Assembly: GCA_043228905.1 (NCBI GenBank)
Contig: JBHGNT010000018.1
Coordinates: 9,610,001 to 9,674,000, forward strand
Direction of reading: 5' to 3'
Length of the DNA stretch: 64,000 nt
From: Azolla caroliniana
Lineage: Eukaryota; Polypodiophyta
A model generated the notes under the pieces. It did not search any database. It had not been told where the DNA came from and saw nothing but the letters and a program-made list of their open reading frames with translations. Positions 9,361 through 18,704 of this stretch are shown piece by piece; position 1 is the first letter of the stretch; each line of letters opens with the position of its first letter. Made by a program: the position numbers and the translations under genes.

Positions 9361-12300
9361 AAGACGACGAGTGGAACGAGTCGGCGCTAACTGCGGACCG
9401 GGTTTGTCCGGATACTTTCGGTGGAAATCAGCAAGAAGATCTTGTGCATTGGCAACATTCTCGACGGGTTCCCAAGTACGTTCGCTCGGACTATAACCGA
9501 GCCAATCGACCAAGTAATAAAGTTTGTTGCGAACAAGTTTGGAATCGAGGATGGCAACAACTTCATACTCCGGGCCGGCATCCAACTCCAGCGGGGGCGG
9601 CGGTGGTGTCACACGATCGGGAATGGTGTTTGCTTTATAAGGTTCAAGAAGAGAACAATGGAAAACCGGATGTATCTGAAGCTGTGGAGGGAGATCCAGG
9701 CGGAAGGTGACATCATTAATCTTCCCTGTAATACGGAAAGGACCGAGTCGTCGATGATCCAACTTGTCGCACGGTCGAGTAGTCTTGATGTGACGACGTA
9801 AGAGCCATACTCGATCTCCGATGGCAAAAGAGGAGGGAATCCGATGACGATCCGCATAAGTCTTCTGTGTGTGTTGAGCATGACGAAGGTGAGTAGAGAG
9901 ATCCATTTGGAACTTGCGTAGCCTCTCCAAATGGTCCTCGGCACGAGGATTGGTAGGTAGCTCCGGAGTGTCGATCACCGACCAGCGAGGATGGAAACCG
10001 GTATAAGCGAGAAATGGGGAGACCCGAGTCGAGGAGTGAATAGCATTATTATACGCAAACTCCGCAAAGTGGAGAATCTCGGCCCAATCGTCCTGTTGAT
10101 AACTCAGGAAACACCGGAGATATTGCTCCAACGTTTGGTTTGTTCGTTCCGCCTGTCCGTCAGTTTGAGGATGGTAGCCGGAGGAGAGGTTGCAGGAGAC
10201 CTTGAGCATCCTGAAGAGATGCTGCCAAAATTTGGAGACAAACTGCGGGCCTCGGTCACTGATAATACTGTCTGGTAGGCCATGATGCCGAAATACCTCA
10301 CGCATAACCAGAGCGGCGGTTTCCTCGCTAGTGATGGCTTTAGTACATGGCACAAAATGTGCCATCTTCGTATATCGATCGACGACGGTTAGGATAGCAT
10401 CGAACCCCTTCGAGACCGGCAGATCTGTAATAAAATCAAGACAAATAGACTGCCATGGCTTATTTGGAATTGGTAAAGGTTCCAACAAGCCATATGGATG
10501 GTGTCGTGGCATCTTTGCTCGGCAGCAAGCATCATAGGTCCGAACGTAGTCGTCGACAAAACGGCGCATGTGGGGCCACCAAAAAGATCGCTGCACTAAC
10601 TCCAACGTCTTGGTACTACCGAAATGTCCCGCCGTATGGGTGTCGTGACAATGTTGGACGATTTGAAGGCGACAGGAGCAATCGGGGACATATACGCGCT
10701 TTTTAAAGAATAACAAACCATCATGATATTCGAATTGTCGGTAGTCAATACCTGGTTGTTGAGACTGAGAACAGGATGCCTGAGAAGTATCAATGTGTGC
10801 CAGGATGTCTTGAGCAAAGCTATCCGTCTTCAAGGTTGCACGTATGTCATCGGTAATCCGTGAATCCATCGGGGTGTGAAAAATCCGCGTCGTGTGCAAT
10901 CGTGTTGGTCCCAAGATTACTTGCTTTTGATTATCAAATGTTGCGTCACCAGGACGAGGTGCAAGATATGAACGCCGTGATAGTGCATCTGCTTTTCCTT
11001 GCTGCTTCCCCGGTCGATATGTGATTTCGAAGTTGAAACGCGTGAGGAATTGCGCCCACCGAGCTTGCCGTCGATTTAGTACGCGAGCGTTCTGAAAATA
11101 AGCAAGATTTTTATGATCGCTAAAGACAATGACCTGATGTGGAGAGCCCTCTAAGAAATGCCGCCATTGTACAAATGAATCCACGATGGCTAATAACTCC
11201 TTGTCATGTATTTCGTAGTTGATTTCTGCGACATTGAATTTGCGCGAATGGAAAGCCACCGGATGCAACTCTTCTTTATCGCCTTGTTGAGAAAGGATGC
11301 TACCGAGGGCGAAATCTGATGCGTCGGCCTCCATGATGAATGGTTTGCTTGTATCCACATGAGCTAGAATCGGTGCTGATGTAAAGGCTTTCTTAAGATG
11401 CCGAAAAGCCATATCTGCTTCGATGGACCAAAGAAATGCTTGGCCCTTCTTCGTAAGTTGTGTGAGAGGTAAAATAATCTTCGAGTAATCCTGTATAAAC
11501 TTACGGTAGAAGTTAGCAAAGCCTAGAAAACATTGTACATCTCGTACCGACCGTGGAATTTGCCACTCTAGTACAGTTTGGATTTTAGCTGGATCCATGG
11601 CGATGCCCTTTGAGGAGATGACGTAGCCTAGAAATTCCACTTGCTTGCAGTCAAAGCTACATTTCTCTAGCTTGGCATAAAGACCATTCTCGCGGAGTCG
11701 CTTTAGTACTAATAGTACATGAGAATCGTGCTCTTCCTGGGTCTTCGAATAAATCAACAGATCATCCAGATAAATGATCAAACAGATATCCAAGAGGTCT
11801 CTGAATATATCATTTGCCATGTGTTGGAAGACTGCGGGTGCATTGGTTAGGCCAAACGGCATAACAGTATACTCGAAATGCCCATACCGCGTGCGAAAAG
11901 CGGTCTTCCACTCATCTCCCGGTCGGATCCGCACGAGATTATACGCTCCTCGTAGGTCGATTTTAGTAAAAAACTTGGCACCATTAACTCGCTCTAAAAG
12001 ACTTGATATAAGAGGAAATGCATACCTATTCCGGATGGTGAGTTTATTCAATCCGCGGTAATCAACGACAAGACGAAGTGAGCCATCTTTCTTCTTGACA
12101 AAGAAGATGGGTGCACCGGCCGAAGATTTCGAATGACGGATGAACCCGCTTGCCAAGTTCTCCTCTATGTAGGCTCGAAGGACTTCTAACTCGGTGGGTG
12201 ACAAGTTGTAAATTGGTCCCCATGGTGGCTCGGTTCCTGGTTGTAAATCGATGGGACAGTCATAGGGACGGTGATGAGGAAGGGTACCGGCTTTTACCTT

Positions 12301-12942
12301 GTCAAATACATCGGCATAAGGATGATATTTTGCCGGAAGTTGTATTGAGGAGTCCTTCTTAATAGTGCTAGAAGGATGTACTGATATGGCAAATAGGAAC
12401 ATTGCCTCCTTGGGTCCTTCTTCGCGTAGTTGATGGAGTGAAATGGTCGAAACTCGGTGAGTTGATTCTTGGGGTGGTCGATATCGGACTTCTCTTGTTC
12501 TCCAATCTATGGCTGGATTATGTAATTCAAGCCAAGGTAATCCTAGGACAATGGGATGCTCTGGACTAATAATTATATTAAATGATATTATACACACAAA
12601 ACTACCTAGGACAACTTGAATGGGTTCTGATTCTTCTACAATATTCCCGGAAGCAATGGGACGACCATCAATGACCACTACAGATGCGGGACAAGGAAGT
12701 TTTCTTAAGGATATCTGAGAAGCTTGGGCAAAATTTCGATCCATGAAACAGGAATTAGCTCCGGAATCTAGAAGTGCTAGGACGGGTACTGGGGGAGTAC
12801 TTTTAGTACTAACAATGACTTGGGCTAGGAACACATTGCTAACTTGCTTGGAAGGAATGGAACCACTAATGGGCTGTACAGATCTAGGGCTGCTGTCCAA
12901 CCAAATGGCTCCTATTTTGGCTGGACTCAATCGTTTAACTCT
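9358..12942 (-). CDS. pol: Chromovirus Pol: protease, RT, RNase H, integrase, chromodomain
   Basis: The frame is open for about 1190 codons. Domains in order: aspartic protease (LALLDSGANSCFMD, about residues 53-66), reverse transcriptase (VDYRGLNKLT, MPFGLTNAPAVFQ, active site YLDDLLIYS), RNase H (ADASDFALGS, then HDKELLAI), and integrase with zinc finger H..H..C..C, DFITDLP, SDRGPQFVS and YHPQTDGQAER carrying the DD35E residues. A C-terminal chromodomain follows (YEVVAILDSK, YYLVDWLGYS, TWEPVENV). No mutation is seen in catalytic residues. The frame starts after a stop at 12943-12945 with no nearby ATG, and the first in-frame ATG is at FMD near residue 64. Translation probably relies on recoding from gag. 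The chromodomain predicts targeting to marked chromatin. Confidence 0.92.
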   Translation of the reverse strand, partial: RVKRLSPAKIGAIWLDSSPRSVQPISGSIPSKQVSNVFLAQVIVSTKSTPPVPVLALLDSGANSCFMDRNFAQASQISLRKLPCPASVVVIDGRPIASGNIVEESEPIQVVLGSFVCIISFNIIISPEHPIVLGLPWLELHNPAIDWRTREVRYRPPQESTHRVSTISLHQLREEGPKEAMFLFAISVHPSSTIKKDSSIQLPAKYHPYADVFDKVKAGTLPHHRPYDCPIDLQPGTEPPWGPIYNLSPTELEVLRAYIEENLASGFIRHSKSSAGAPIFFVKKKDGSLRLVVDYRGLNKLTIRNRYAFPLISSLLERVNGAKFFTKIDLRGAYNLVRIRPGDEWKTAFRTRYGHFEYTVMPFGLTNAPAVFQHMANDIFRDLLDICLIIYLDDLLIYSKTQEEHDSHVLLVLKRLRENGLYAKLEKCSFDCKQVEFLGYVISSKGIAMDPAKIQTVLEWQIPRSVRDVQCFLGFANFYRKFIQDYSKIILPLTQLTKKGQAFLWSIEADMAFRHLKKAFTSAPILAHVDTSKPFIMEADASDFALGSILSQQGDKEELHPVAFHSRKFNVAEINYEIHDKELLAIVDSFVQWRHFLEGSPHQVIVFSDHKNLAYFQNARVLNRRQARWAQFLTRFNFEITYRPGKQQGKADALSRRSYLAPRPGDATFDNQKQVILGPTRLHTTRIFHTPMDSRITDDIRATLKTDSFAQDILAHIDTSQASCSQSQQPGIDYRQFEYHDGLLFFKKRVYVPDCSCRLQIVQHCHDTHTAGHFGSTKTLELVQRSFWWPHMRRFVDDYVRTYDACCRAKMPRHHPYGLLEPLPIPNKPWQSICLDFITDLPVSKGFDAILTVVDRYTKMAHFVPCTKAITSEETAALVMREVFRHHGLPDSIISDRGPQFVSKFWQHLFRMLKVSCNLSSGYHPQTDGQAERTNQTLEQYLRCFLSYQQDDWAEILHFAEFAYNNAIHSSTRVSPFLAYTGFHPRWSVIDTPELPTNPRAEDHLERLRKFQMDLSTHLRHAQHTQKTYADRHRIPSSFAIGDRVWLLRRHIKTTRPCDKLDHRRLGPFRITGKINDVTFRLDLPPQLQIHPVFHCSLLEPYKANTIPDRVTPPPPPLELDAGPEYEVVAILDSKLVRNKLYYLVDWLGYSPSERTWEPVENVANAQDLLADFHRKYPDKPGPQLAPTRSTRRL

Positions 12943-12999
12943 TCATCTAATTGACTAAGGATTTCAAATTTATTTGAGATACTTGGGCTATTAGTACTA

Positions 13000-13048
13000 T
13001 GAATACTATCTGACACTCTATTAGTACTATTAATACTATCAGACACTC
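13000..13048 (+). repeat. Direct repeat between gag and pol
   Basis: TTAGTACTATnAATACTATC nGACACTC occurs twice in a row in the 155-bp gap between the gag stop and the open pol frame. The repeat may have shifted the original gag-pol reading relation. Confidence 0.6.
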
Positions 13049-13097
13049 CAAAGGGAAGAATTGACTCGGGTTTAGTACAGGCGACGATTTGATTTAC

Positions 13098-14084
13098 CTA
13101 TCTTCTTGGCCTATGGGGACAATTGATGGCGATATGTCCTGGTCCACCGCAATAAAGACATAATCGATTGGCACGTCGTCGCTGCTTTTCTTCTTCCGAT
13201 AACGGGCCGCGTCGACGCATGGTATCGATCTCCATCGGTGTCGAAGTATTTGCTTGAGGTGTGTCTCGTGCAAACGGTTTAGCCGCGACTGCGGCGTAAG
13301 TGGGCTCTGGCCTAGAGCGTGGTATCTGTAATTGACGTTCTGAACGCCGTTCAAAAAGGCGGTTGTCACATCGAACTGCTCGACTGATTGCCTCCGTAAG
13401 AGACTTTGGTTCTTCGGGGAAAGTTAGAAGTAGATCTTTGACATCGTTTCGCAAGCCATAGCGAAACTGCTCCATTAGTGCTTGATCATCCCAGGGTATA
13501 TTTGAAGCAAGTAGGCGGAAATCACCCACGTAGGCAGAGGCTGGACGATCGCCTTGACGCAATCGCCGGATCTTGTTGATCGCCGTCCTGATGCTGTCGG
13601 TGTCTCCAAAGGAGGCTTTAAACTCACCAATAAAATCTTCAAAGTTATTAAGTAAGGGTGATTGTTTTTCTAGAAGCGGAGCAAACCATGCCAAGGCTGA
13701 GCCGCTAAGTAGTGTGCCTATTAGGCCGACTCGAGATGCATCAGTGGGATATCGGGAAGGATGCATCTGGATGACTAAGCGTACCTGATTAAGGAATCCC
13801 CGGAATTGCGAACGCGTTCCATCAAATTTCACAGGAAGTCCAATCTTGGGCTCTTTATGAAATCCTTGGGGACTGGATCCTTGTTGTTGCAACGCTGCTT
13901 CGAGTTGTTGTACCCGTAACGCTAACTCCCCATGTTGTTGTTGCGTTTGTTGTTTTTCTAGAGCGATTTGTTGCAGATCCCCTATCAGCCGTTGGTTTTC
14001 TTGTTCCAGGGCAACAAACTTTTCTTTTAGGCACTGTAGCTCGGAGAAAACGGATTGGTATTCTTGGGCGCTAACAGTAGCCAT
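13098..14084 (-). CDS. gag: Chromovirus Gag
   Basis: 328 residues from a true ATG. Residues 1-75 form a glutamine-rich coiled coil (LKEKFVALEQENQRLIGDLQ). A capsid region follows with FRGFLNQVRLVIQMHP and SGSALAWFAPLLE, then NNFEDFIGEFKASFGD. This layout resembles Gag of vertebrate Sushi/PEG10-type and fungal chromoviruses more than typical seed-plant chromoviruses (from memory of the families). A CCHC knuckle CLYCGGPGHIAINC ends the protein. It is separated from pol by about 155 bp in a different frame. It packages element RNA in cytoplasmic particles. Confidence 0.88.
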   Translation of the reverse strand: MATVSAQEYQSVFSELQCLKEKFVALEQENQRLIGDLQQIALEKQQTQQQHGELALRVQQLEAALQQQGSSPQGFHKEPKIGLPVKFDGTRSQFRGFLNQVRLVIQMHPSRYPTDASRVGLIGTLLSGSALAWFAPLLEKQSPLLNNFEDFIGEFKASFGDTDSIRTAINKIRRLRQGDRPASAYVGDFRLLASNIPWDDQALMEQFRYGLRNDVKDLLLTFPEEPKSLTEAISRAVRCDNRLFERRSERQLQIPRSRPEPTYAAVAAKPFARDTPQANTSTPMEIDTMRRRGPLSEEEKQRRRANRLCLYCGGPGHIAINCPHRPRR

Positions 14085-14141
14085 AGTATAGGGAAAAGGG
14101 TAGGAGGATGAGGGAGAGTGACAAGTAGGCTAGAGGTAAAA

Positions 14142-14153
14142 ATTGGTTCAAAC
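14142..14153 (-). other. Candidate primer-binding region of the chromovirus
   Basis: Directly inside the 5' LTR the minus strand reads GTTTGAACCAAT. This does not match iMet (TGGTATCAGAG). The same GAACCAAT string recurs as a palindrome (TTGAACCAATTTGGTTCAA) inside both LTRs. The priming tRNA, or self-priming, is undetermined. Confidence 0.35.
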
Positions 14154-14567
14154 TATCAGGAATAGTACTAAAACAGAGATGGAATTAGTACTAAGAACAA
14201 CAGTACTATTAGTACTAAGAGGACGGGACTGCGTAAGATTCCCGAGAGAGGAAGTGAGAAGAGGAGAGAGAGAGAGATAGCGAGAATGAGAGAGATGATG
14301 ACAGCAGCTATATATTATGTGAAAAGATAAGTACAAGCGGCTAAGAGGCTTAAGACTGGCGTTGAACCAATTTGGTTCAAAACAATGCCTTGTGCCTCCT
14401 TTTATAGTGTTTTTAGGAATAATCTTGAAGCTTCTAGAATGTTCCAGAGAGATCTGGAATATACATCAATTTTCTATGATAAAGTATAAATGAAAATAAT
14501 ATCCTACAAAATACAATTCCTAATCTAATGGTAGCATAAAGTCATGGGTTCGAGTCTTGCCATGACA
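14154..14567 (-). repeat. Chromovirus 5' LTR (414 bp)
   Basis: Same sequence as the 3' LTR with a single copy of the 26-bp unit. The inner end reads TATCA instead of TGTCA (one transition). It carries the presumed promoter (minus-strand TATAAAAGG). Confidence 0.92.
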
Positions 14568-14910
14568 CATGGTCTAGGATAGTGAATTCAAATTTGCACA
14601 AACTAGTGGTGGGTTTCAGACCCAACAAATGCAAAACTCTAGCGATGTAATATATTAAGGATTTACCATGCAAGCAAAAACTTATACTGTGATGGGTCCG
14701 AAGTGACTAAAAGCAATGAGGTATTTTGCAATTACCGACTAGTATATAGATGTTCAATATTTCCTAAAAAATCTATTGTGGTGATTCATTTGTGAGCAAT
14801 AACTAAGCATTTCACATACATTGGTTATTTATTCCCCAATTCAGAGTCATTGATTAGTAATTAGAGAAATTCAGACGATAGTCGACTCATTCTTTTGGTG
14901 CAAAGATGTG

Positions 14911-14982
14911 CCACTTGTAGCTCGGTGGATTGAGCTTCTGTTTCCTAAGCAGAAGACCGAAGGTTCGACCCCTTCCTAAAGC
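14911..14982 (+). pseudogene. tRNA-Arg(CCT)-like copy
   Basis: The D arm AGCTCGGTGGATTGAGC, the anticodon arm TTCTGTTTCCTAAGCAGAA and the T arm GAAGGTTCGACCCCTTC are good. The acceptor is broken (CCACTTG against CTAAAGC). Confidence 0.55.
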
Positions 14983-15440
14983 GATTAAAACAATGATCAA
15001 TCATTCCCTTTGCATTCAAAATGTTGTATTTGGTTTATCTGTCGCAGATCGAGGTTTACCCAATCTTATGTGCATAACACTAATAAGATACTCCACATTC
15101 ATGGTCTAGGATAGTGAATTCAAATTTGCACAAACTAGAGGTGGGTTTCAGACCCAACAAATACAAAACTGTAGCGATGTAATATATTAAGGATTTACCA
15201 TGCAAGAAAAAAGTTATACTGTAATAGGTCCCAAGTGACCAAAAGGAATGAGGTATTTTGCAATTAGAGACTAGTATAGATGTTTAGTATTTCCTAAAAA
15301 ATCGATTGCGGTGATTAATTTGTGAGCTATAATTAGCCATTTCACATACATTGATTATATATTCACCAATTCAGAGGCATTGATTAGTAATTAGAAAAAT
15401 TAGTAGAATAGTGGACCCTTTCTTTTAGAACCAATATTTG

Positions 15441-15494
15441 CCACTTGTAGTTCAATGGATAGATCATCTGTTTCCTAAGCGAAAGGCTGAAGGA
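15441..15494 (+). pseudogene. tRNA-Arg(CCT)-like copy, 3' deleted
   Basis: Acceptor, D arm and anticodon loop are present. The sequence breaks off after GAAGG of the T stem and jumps into the spacer (ACTTATTTTACGTG). Confidence 0.5.
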
Positions 15495-15908
15495 CTTATT
15501 TTACGTGTCGACGATCAAGGTTTATCCAATCTCATGTGCATAACACCACTAAGATACTCCACATTCCTTGTTTGGGATAGTGAATTTAAATTTGCATAAA
15601 TTAGAAGTGGCTTTCAGACCAAAAAATTGCAAAACTCTAACGATGTATTATACATTAAGGGTTTACCATGGAAACAAAAACTCATAGTGTGATGGGTCCT
15701 GAGTCACAAAAATGAATGAGGTATTTTGCATTTAGATACTCGTATAGATGTTCAATACTTCCTCAAAAATGAATTAGGATGATTCATTTGTGAGCTATAA
15801 CTAAGCATTTCACATACATTGATTATTTATTCCCCAATTCAAGCTCAATTATTAGGAATTAGAGAAATTCATACGATAGTCGACTCTTTCTTTTGGTGCC
15901 ATGATCAA

Positions 15909-15918
15909 GCACTTCTAG
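15909..15918 (+). pseudogene. tRNA-Arg-like 5' stub
   Basis: Only GCACTTCTAG remains before the copia LTR boundary. It is placed by its position in the array. Confidence 0.4.
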
Positions 15919-15922
15919 ATCA

Positions 15923-16149
15923 TGAAGAGAATATGCGGAATAATGCTCGGCCACAACCGAGTCTTCAACTACTTCGTTGAGAATTACAATCACAGAAATT
16001 GGAATGTGGAGATAGATGCATGTATACACAAAATACTGAAAGAGAGTACACAAGAAAATGATACACAAATATTACAGTAATAAGTCACAAAGGCAACAAC
16101 CTTGTGCTTTCAATCTTCGCCAACAAGCGGTTACAACATAGACTGTTCA

Positions 16150-16188
<39 letters not shown>

Positions 16189-16440
16189 AAGCTTTGTGCA
16201 ACAGTTACACAAAATTACTCTTACGATGATCTACAACCACACCCTCAATAGTGTTTGCCCTAGGTCATGTTTATACTAATATGACTTTCGGGCTATTTAC
16301 AAATATAGCCACAATGGGCTATTTACATCTATGTCCCTTCATCCGGTGAGAGGTTCTCACCGGGCCTACGTCATCTGGTTCTCACCAGGTCTGCGTTGCC
16401 GGGTACTCATATCCCATCCGGAGGGATTGAAATCCTAACA
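15923..16440 (-). repeat. LTR of a decayed copia element
   Basis: It ends AATCCTAACA directly before a polypurine-like tract (plus strand AACTCCCCCTTCAC). It shares blocks with the LTRs of the intact copia at 46065-51695 (GACTTTCGGGCTATTTACAAA; GAGGGA.TGAAATCC.AACA), so it is a related family. It contains a CT microsatellite at about 16154-16185. The left boundary is approximate. Confidence 0.65.
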
Positions 16441-16871
16441 AACTCCCCCTTCACTCTGGCATGGGATGCCTCGTCAATCCGATCTTCTTCCTGCATGCAT
16501 CTAGCTTGTTAGGTGTCAACACTTTGGTCAGCATATCTAACCTGTTCTCCTCCATGTGGATTTTCATCAGCACAAACTCCCGATCTTCTACTCGCTACCG
16601 TATCCAGTGATTCTCGCGTTGGATGTGTTTTGTCCCGATCTTCTTTACAAGGTGGATGACACTCTGCCTATCACAGTAGAGACAGTATTCCTCTTGCCGG
16701 ATCCCTAGCTCTCCGATGAAGTCCTTCATCCATAGTATTTCCTTGCCGAATTCCACAATTGCCGTGTACTCCACTTCTGTGGTTGACTACGCAACTGTCT
16801 TCTGCAACCTCGATTGCTACGAGACAACTCCGCCTGCATATGTATGACATATTGGGATGTTGACTGGTTGG
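16441..16871 (-). pseudogene. copia RNase H 3' fragment
   Basis: The leftward sequence matches the end of the intact copia ORF (46833-47260) over the RNase H C-terminus, with many changes and stops. It is cut at 16871 by an unrelated LTR-like sequence starting TGTTGTATGG. Confidence 0.65.
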
Positions 16872-17352
16872 TGTTGTATGGTTTTAGGGTTAGGGTTAAT
16901 GGTAATGATGATTATCAATGCTGAAGATAGACATGGTGTAATAATGAAGATGATGGAGAGTATGATGGTGAGAAAGATCATGAAGATGTTGACAAGCATT
17001 GAGAAGCATTGTGGGGTGGGGGGTGGTGCCTAGAATGGCTCCACCCCCCTCCCAAGGGGGTTCAACGTTAAGAGGAGGGAAGAGAGAGAGGGAGAGAGAG
17101 ATGACAAGAGAAAGATTGAGAGAGAAATGGTTATTGTATTCATTCATTCCCCTTAAGGGGTTAAATAGATACAAAGGGTTAGATACACAACGGTGCAAGC
17201 CCCTTGGGCATTCACACCTCTTTGTATCCACCACACTCACACTTACATTCACACTCATAATTGTATAACATTACACGTACATATCAACACATTACATCTT
17301 TCACCCTCACTTATCACAGTTATCAATCACTCGTACATCTTGTACGGTAACA
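16872..17352. repeat. LTR-like repeat, type D, complete copy
   Basis: Bounded by TGTTGTATGG and GTACGGTAACA, a TG...CA pair with imperfect inverted ends. Partial copies are at 18472-18704 and 59514-59792. It contains a telomere-like TTTTAGGGTTAGGGTTAA near the left end, a perfect hairpin stem of Cs and Gs around 17040-17062 (CCACCCCCCTCCCAAGGGGG) and a GA-rich block. Orientation and owner element are uncertain. It abuts a gypsy gag leader at 59513. Confidence 0.6.
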
Positions 17353-18471
17353 CAATATGGTACGTCGGTGGGAGAGTGCCTTGCACGTCAATCCCACATG
17401 CCTTGATCATAATCTTTCTTCGATCGGAACTTCCATCAGTCCTCTCAACGATCCACTCCCTCGATCGGAGCGCTTCACTCGAACATTTTTGTCGGTCAGT
17501 GAATCTTCATCAACACGAACATTCTCGTTTTGTCGTTCACGAACTTCGGTAACATCAACGATCGACTCCCTCGATCGGAGCGCTTGACTCGAACATCTTC
17601 GTCGGTTAGCGAATCTTCGGCTATCCAGCATGTCCAGTTGTCTCTTCTGGTGTGTTTCGGCCAGTTATTAAATACGGTCATTCGTCCTCCCGGTTGTGAC
17701 CTTCCGGCTCTTTCTCTCCGTCAGTGTCAGTGTCGCTGTTCTGGCCATCGAGTCATCTTAGTCCGGCCCGTTCAACCTGTTTCTGTATCCAGCCATCTCC
17801 GTTTCAGTCCTGTCGTTTCGTCGTCGTTCGACACTATCAGTCGTCTTCCAGTTGTGCGTCCGGTCCGTTGTCCTGACGGCCTGTTTGCTTCCCCGGTCTT
17901 GTCTAGCCCTCCGGCCGCACCGGCTGCTCCAGCCATTGTCCGGCTATTTCGACCGGTTTCCGGCTCTTCTGGCCGCTCTTTCCGCTATCTGGCTCGTCTG
18001 GCCATGTTTGTCTGGTCCATCTCCAGATGTCTCTGTCGCCGGCCTTGTCGGCCTTATTCGGCCATCTGTTTTGGCCGAGGTCCATCGCTTTTCGGTGTCA
18101 GTCATTGTTTCGGCCGTCTAAATCTGGCGGGCTTTTCGGCTGTCGTCGGCCCATTACAGCCGCTTCGGTGCTAACCAACTCTGGTTCTGGTTCCGACTCT
18201 CTCCACGTTGCTTCTTTTGGACACTGTGAATAGTTCCGATTCCGGTCCCGTGCATTCTCAGCACATCCTGTCGGCCTCCGCTTCACACTACGTCTTCCTC
18301 CGTAGTCTCCTGGTGGGCGTCTCTATCCGGTAGTGCTAGCACCGGCTCCCTTCTAATCGGAGTTTCTTTGTCGGTTCCTCTGCACACACATGTTGTCATT
18401 AACCGCATACTCGCACATACGTCATTGCTATTCTCGCACTCTTGTTGATTCCATTTCGGGTTCTCTTGCAC
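17353..18471 (-). other. Decayed internal region between two type-D LTR copies
   Basis: No intact gene. The sequence is C/T-rich on the plus strand. It includes a 60-bp segment present twice with a period of about 111 bp (from 17449 and from 17560; core CTCCCTCGATCGGAGCGCTT). A 214-codon plus-strand frame is Ser/Pro/Arg-rich with no domain and is probably a compositional artefact. The end next to the LTR (CACGTCAATCCCAC) resembles 44790-44806, so it may be the 3' part of a gypsy element related to the one at 44764-59513. Confidence 0.4.
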
Positions 18472-18704
18472 ATTCATTCATTCCCCATAAGGGGTTAAAT
18501 AGATACAAAGGGTTAGATACACAACGGTGCAAGCCCCTTGGGCATTCACACCTAACCACTCACTCACACCTCTTTGTATCCACCACACTCACACTTACAT
18601 TCACACTCATAATCGTATAACATTACACATACATATCAACACATTACATCTTTCACCCTCACTTATCATAGTTATCAATCACCCGTACATCTCATACAGT
18701 AACA
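18472..18704. repeat. Type-D LTR, 5'-truncated copy
   Basis: Matches 17138-17352, starting at CATTCATTCCCCATAAGG and ending CATACAGTAACA. It has a short extra insertion (CTAACCACTCACTCACAC) near 18551. Copia gag sequence follows immediately. Confidence 0.65.

Larger units (their letters stand above)
8907..14567 (-). mobile_element. Complete Ty3/gypsy chromovirus
   Basis: A 5.66-kb LTR retrotransposon transcribed leftward: LTR, gag, pol (protease, RT, RNase H, integrase, chromodomain), polypurine tract, LTR. It is flanked on both sides by CATGG (8902-8906 and 14568-14572), a 5-bp target duplication. The LTR ends are TGTCA/TGACA. The two LTRs differ by a 26-bp tandem duplication in the left copy plus a few substitutions, which points to a fairly recent insertion. 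The target was the spacer of a tRNA-Arg array unit. gag is closed by a stop, and pol lies in another frame after a gap, so expression must use recoding or the gap is a mutation. Confidence 0.93.
14568..15918 (+). repeat. tRNA-Arg-containing tandem repeat array, block 3
   Basis: Continuation of the array after the chromovirus, starting with the duplicated CATGG. It contains three tRNA-like copies. It ends inside the third, ten bases after its acceptor start, where the LTR of a decayed copia element begins. Confidence 0.85.

Noticed and set aside
9421-10706. Plus-strand frames within the chromovirus
   Set aside because: Shadows of the minus-strand Pol, which has all catalytic motifs.
1-15918. 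Many 60-70 codon open frames in the array (for example near 606-803, 5369-5563, 7299-7493)
   Set aside because: They read through the AT-rich spacer, differ between units and have no start context or domains.
1-15918. Dispersed tRNA-derived SINE insertions
   Set aside because: Units are head-to-tail with homologous spacers, with no poly-A/T tails or target duplications. A SINE origin of the founder unit cannot be excluded.
16880-16905. Chromosome end or telomere
   Set aside because: Only about two and a half repeat units, embedded in an LTR-like repeat and present again at 59525.
17530-18174. 214-codon plus-strand frame, Ser/Pro/Arg-rich
   Set aside because: No domain, strongly biased composition, located between LTR fragments, and broken by repeats.
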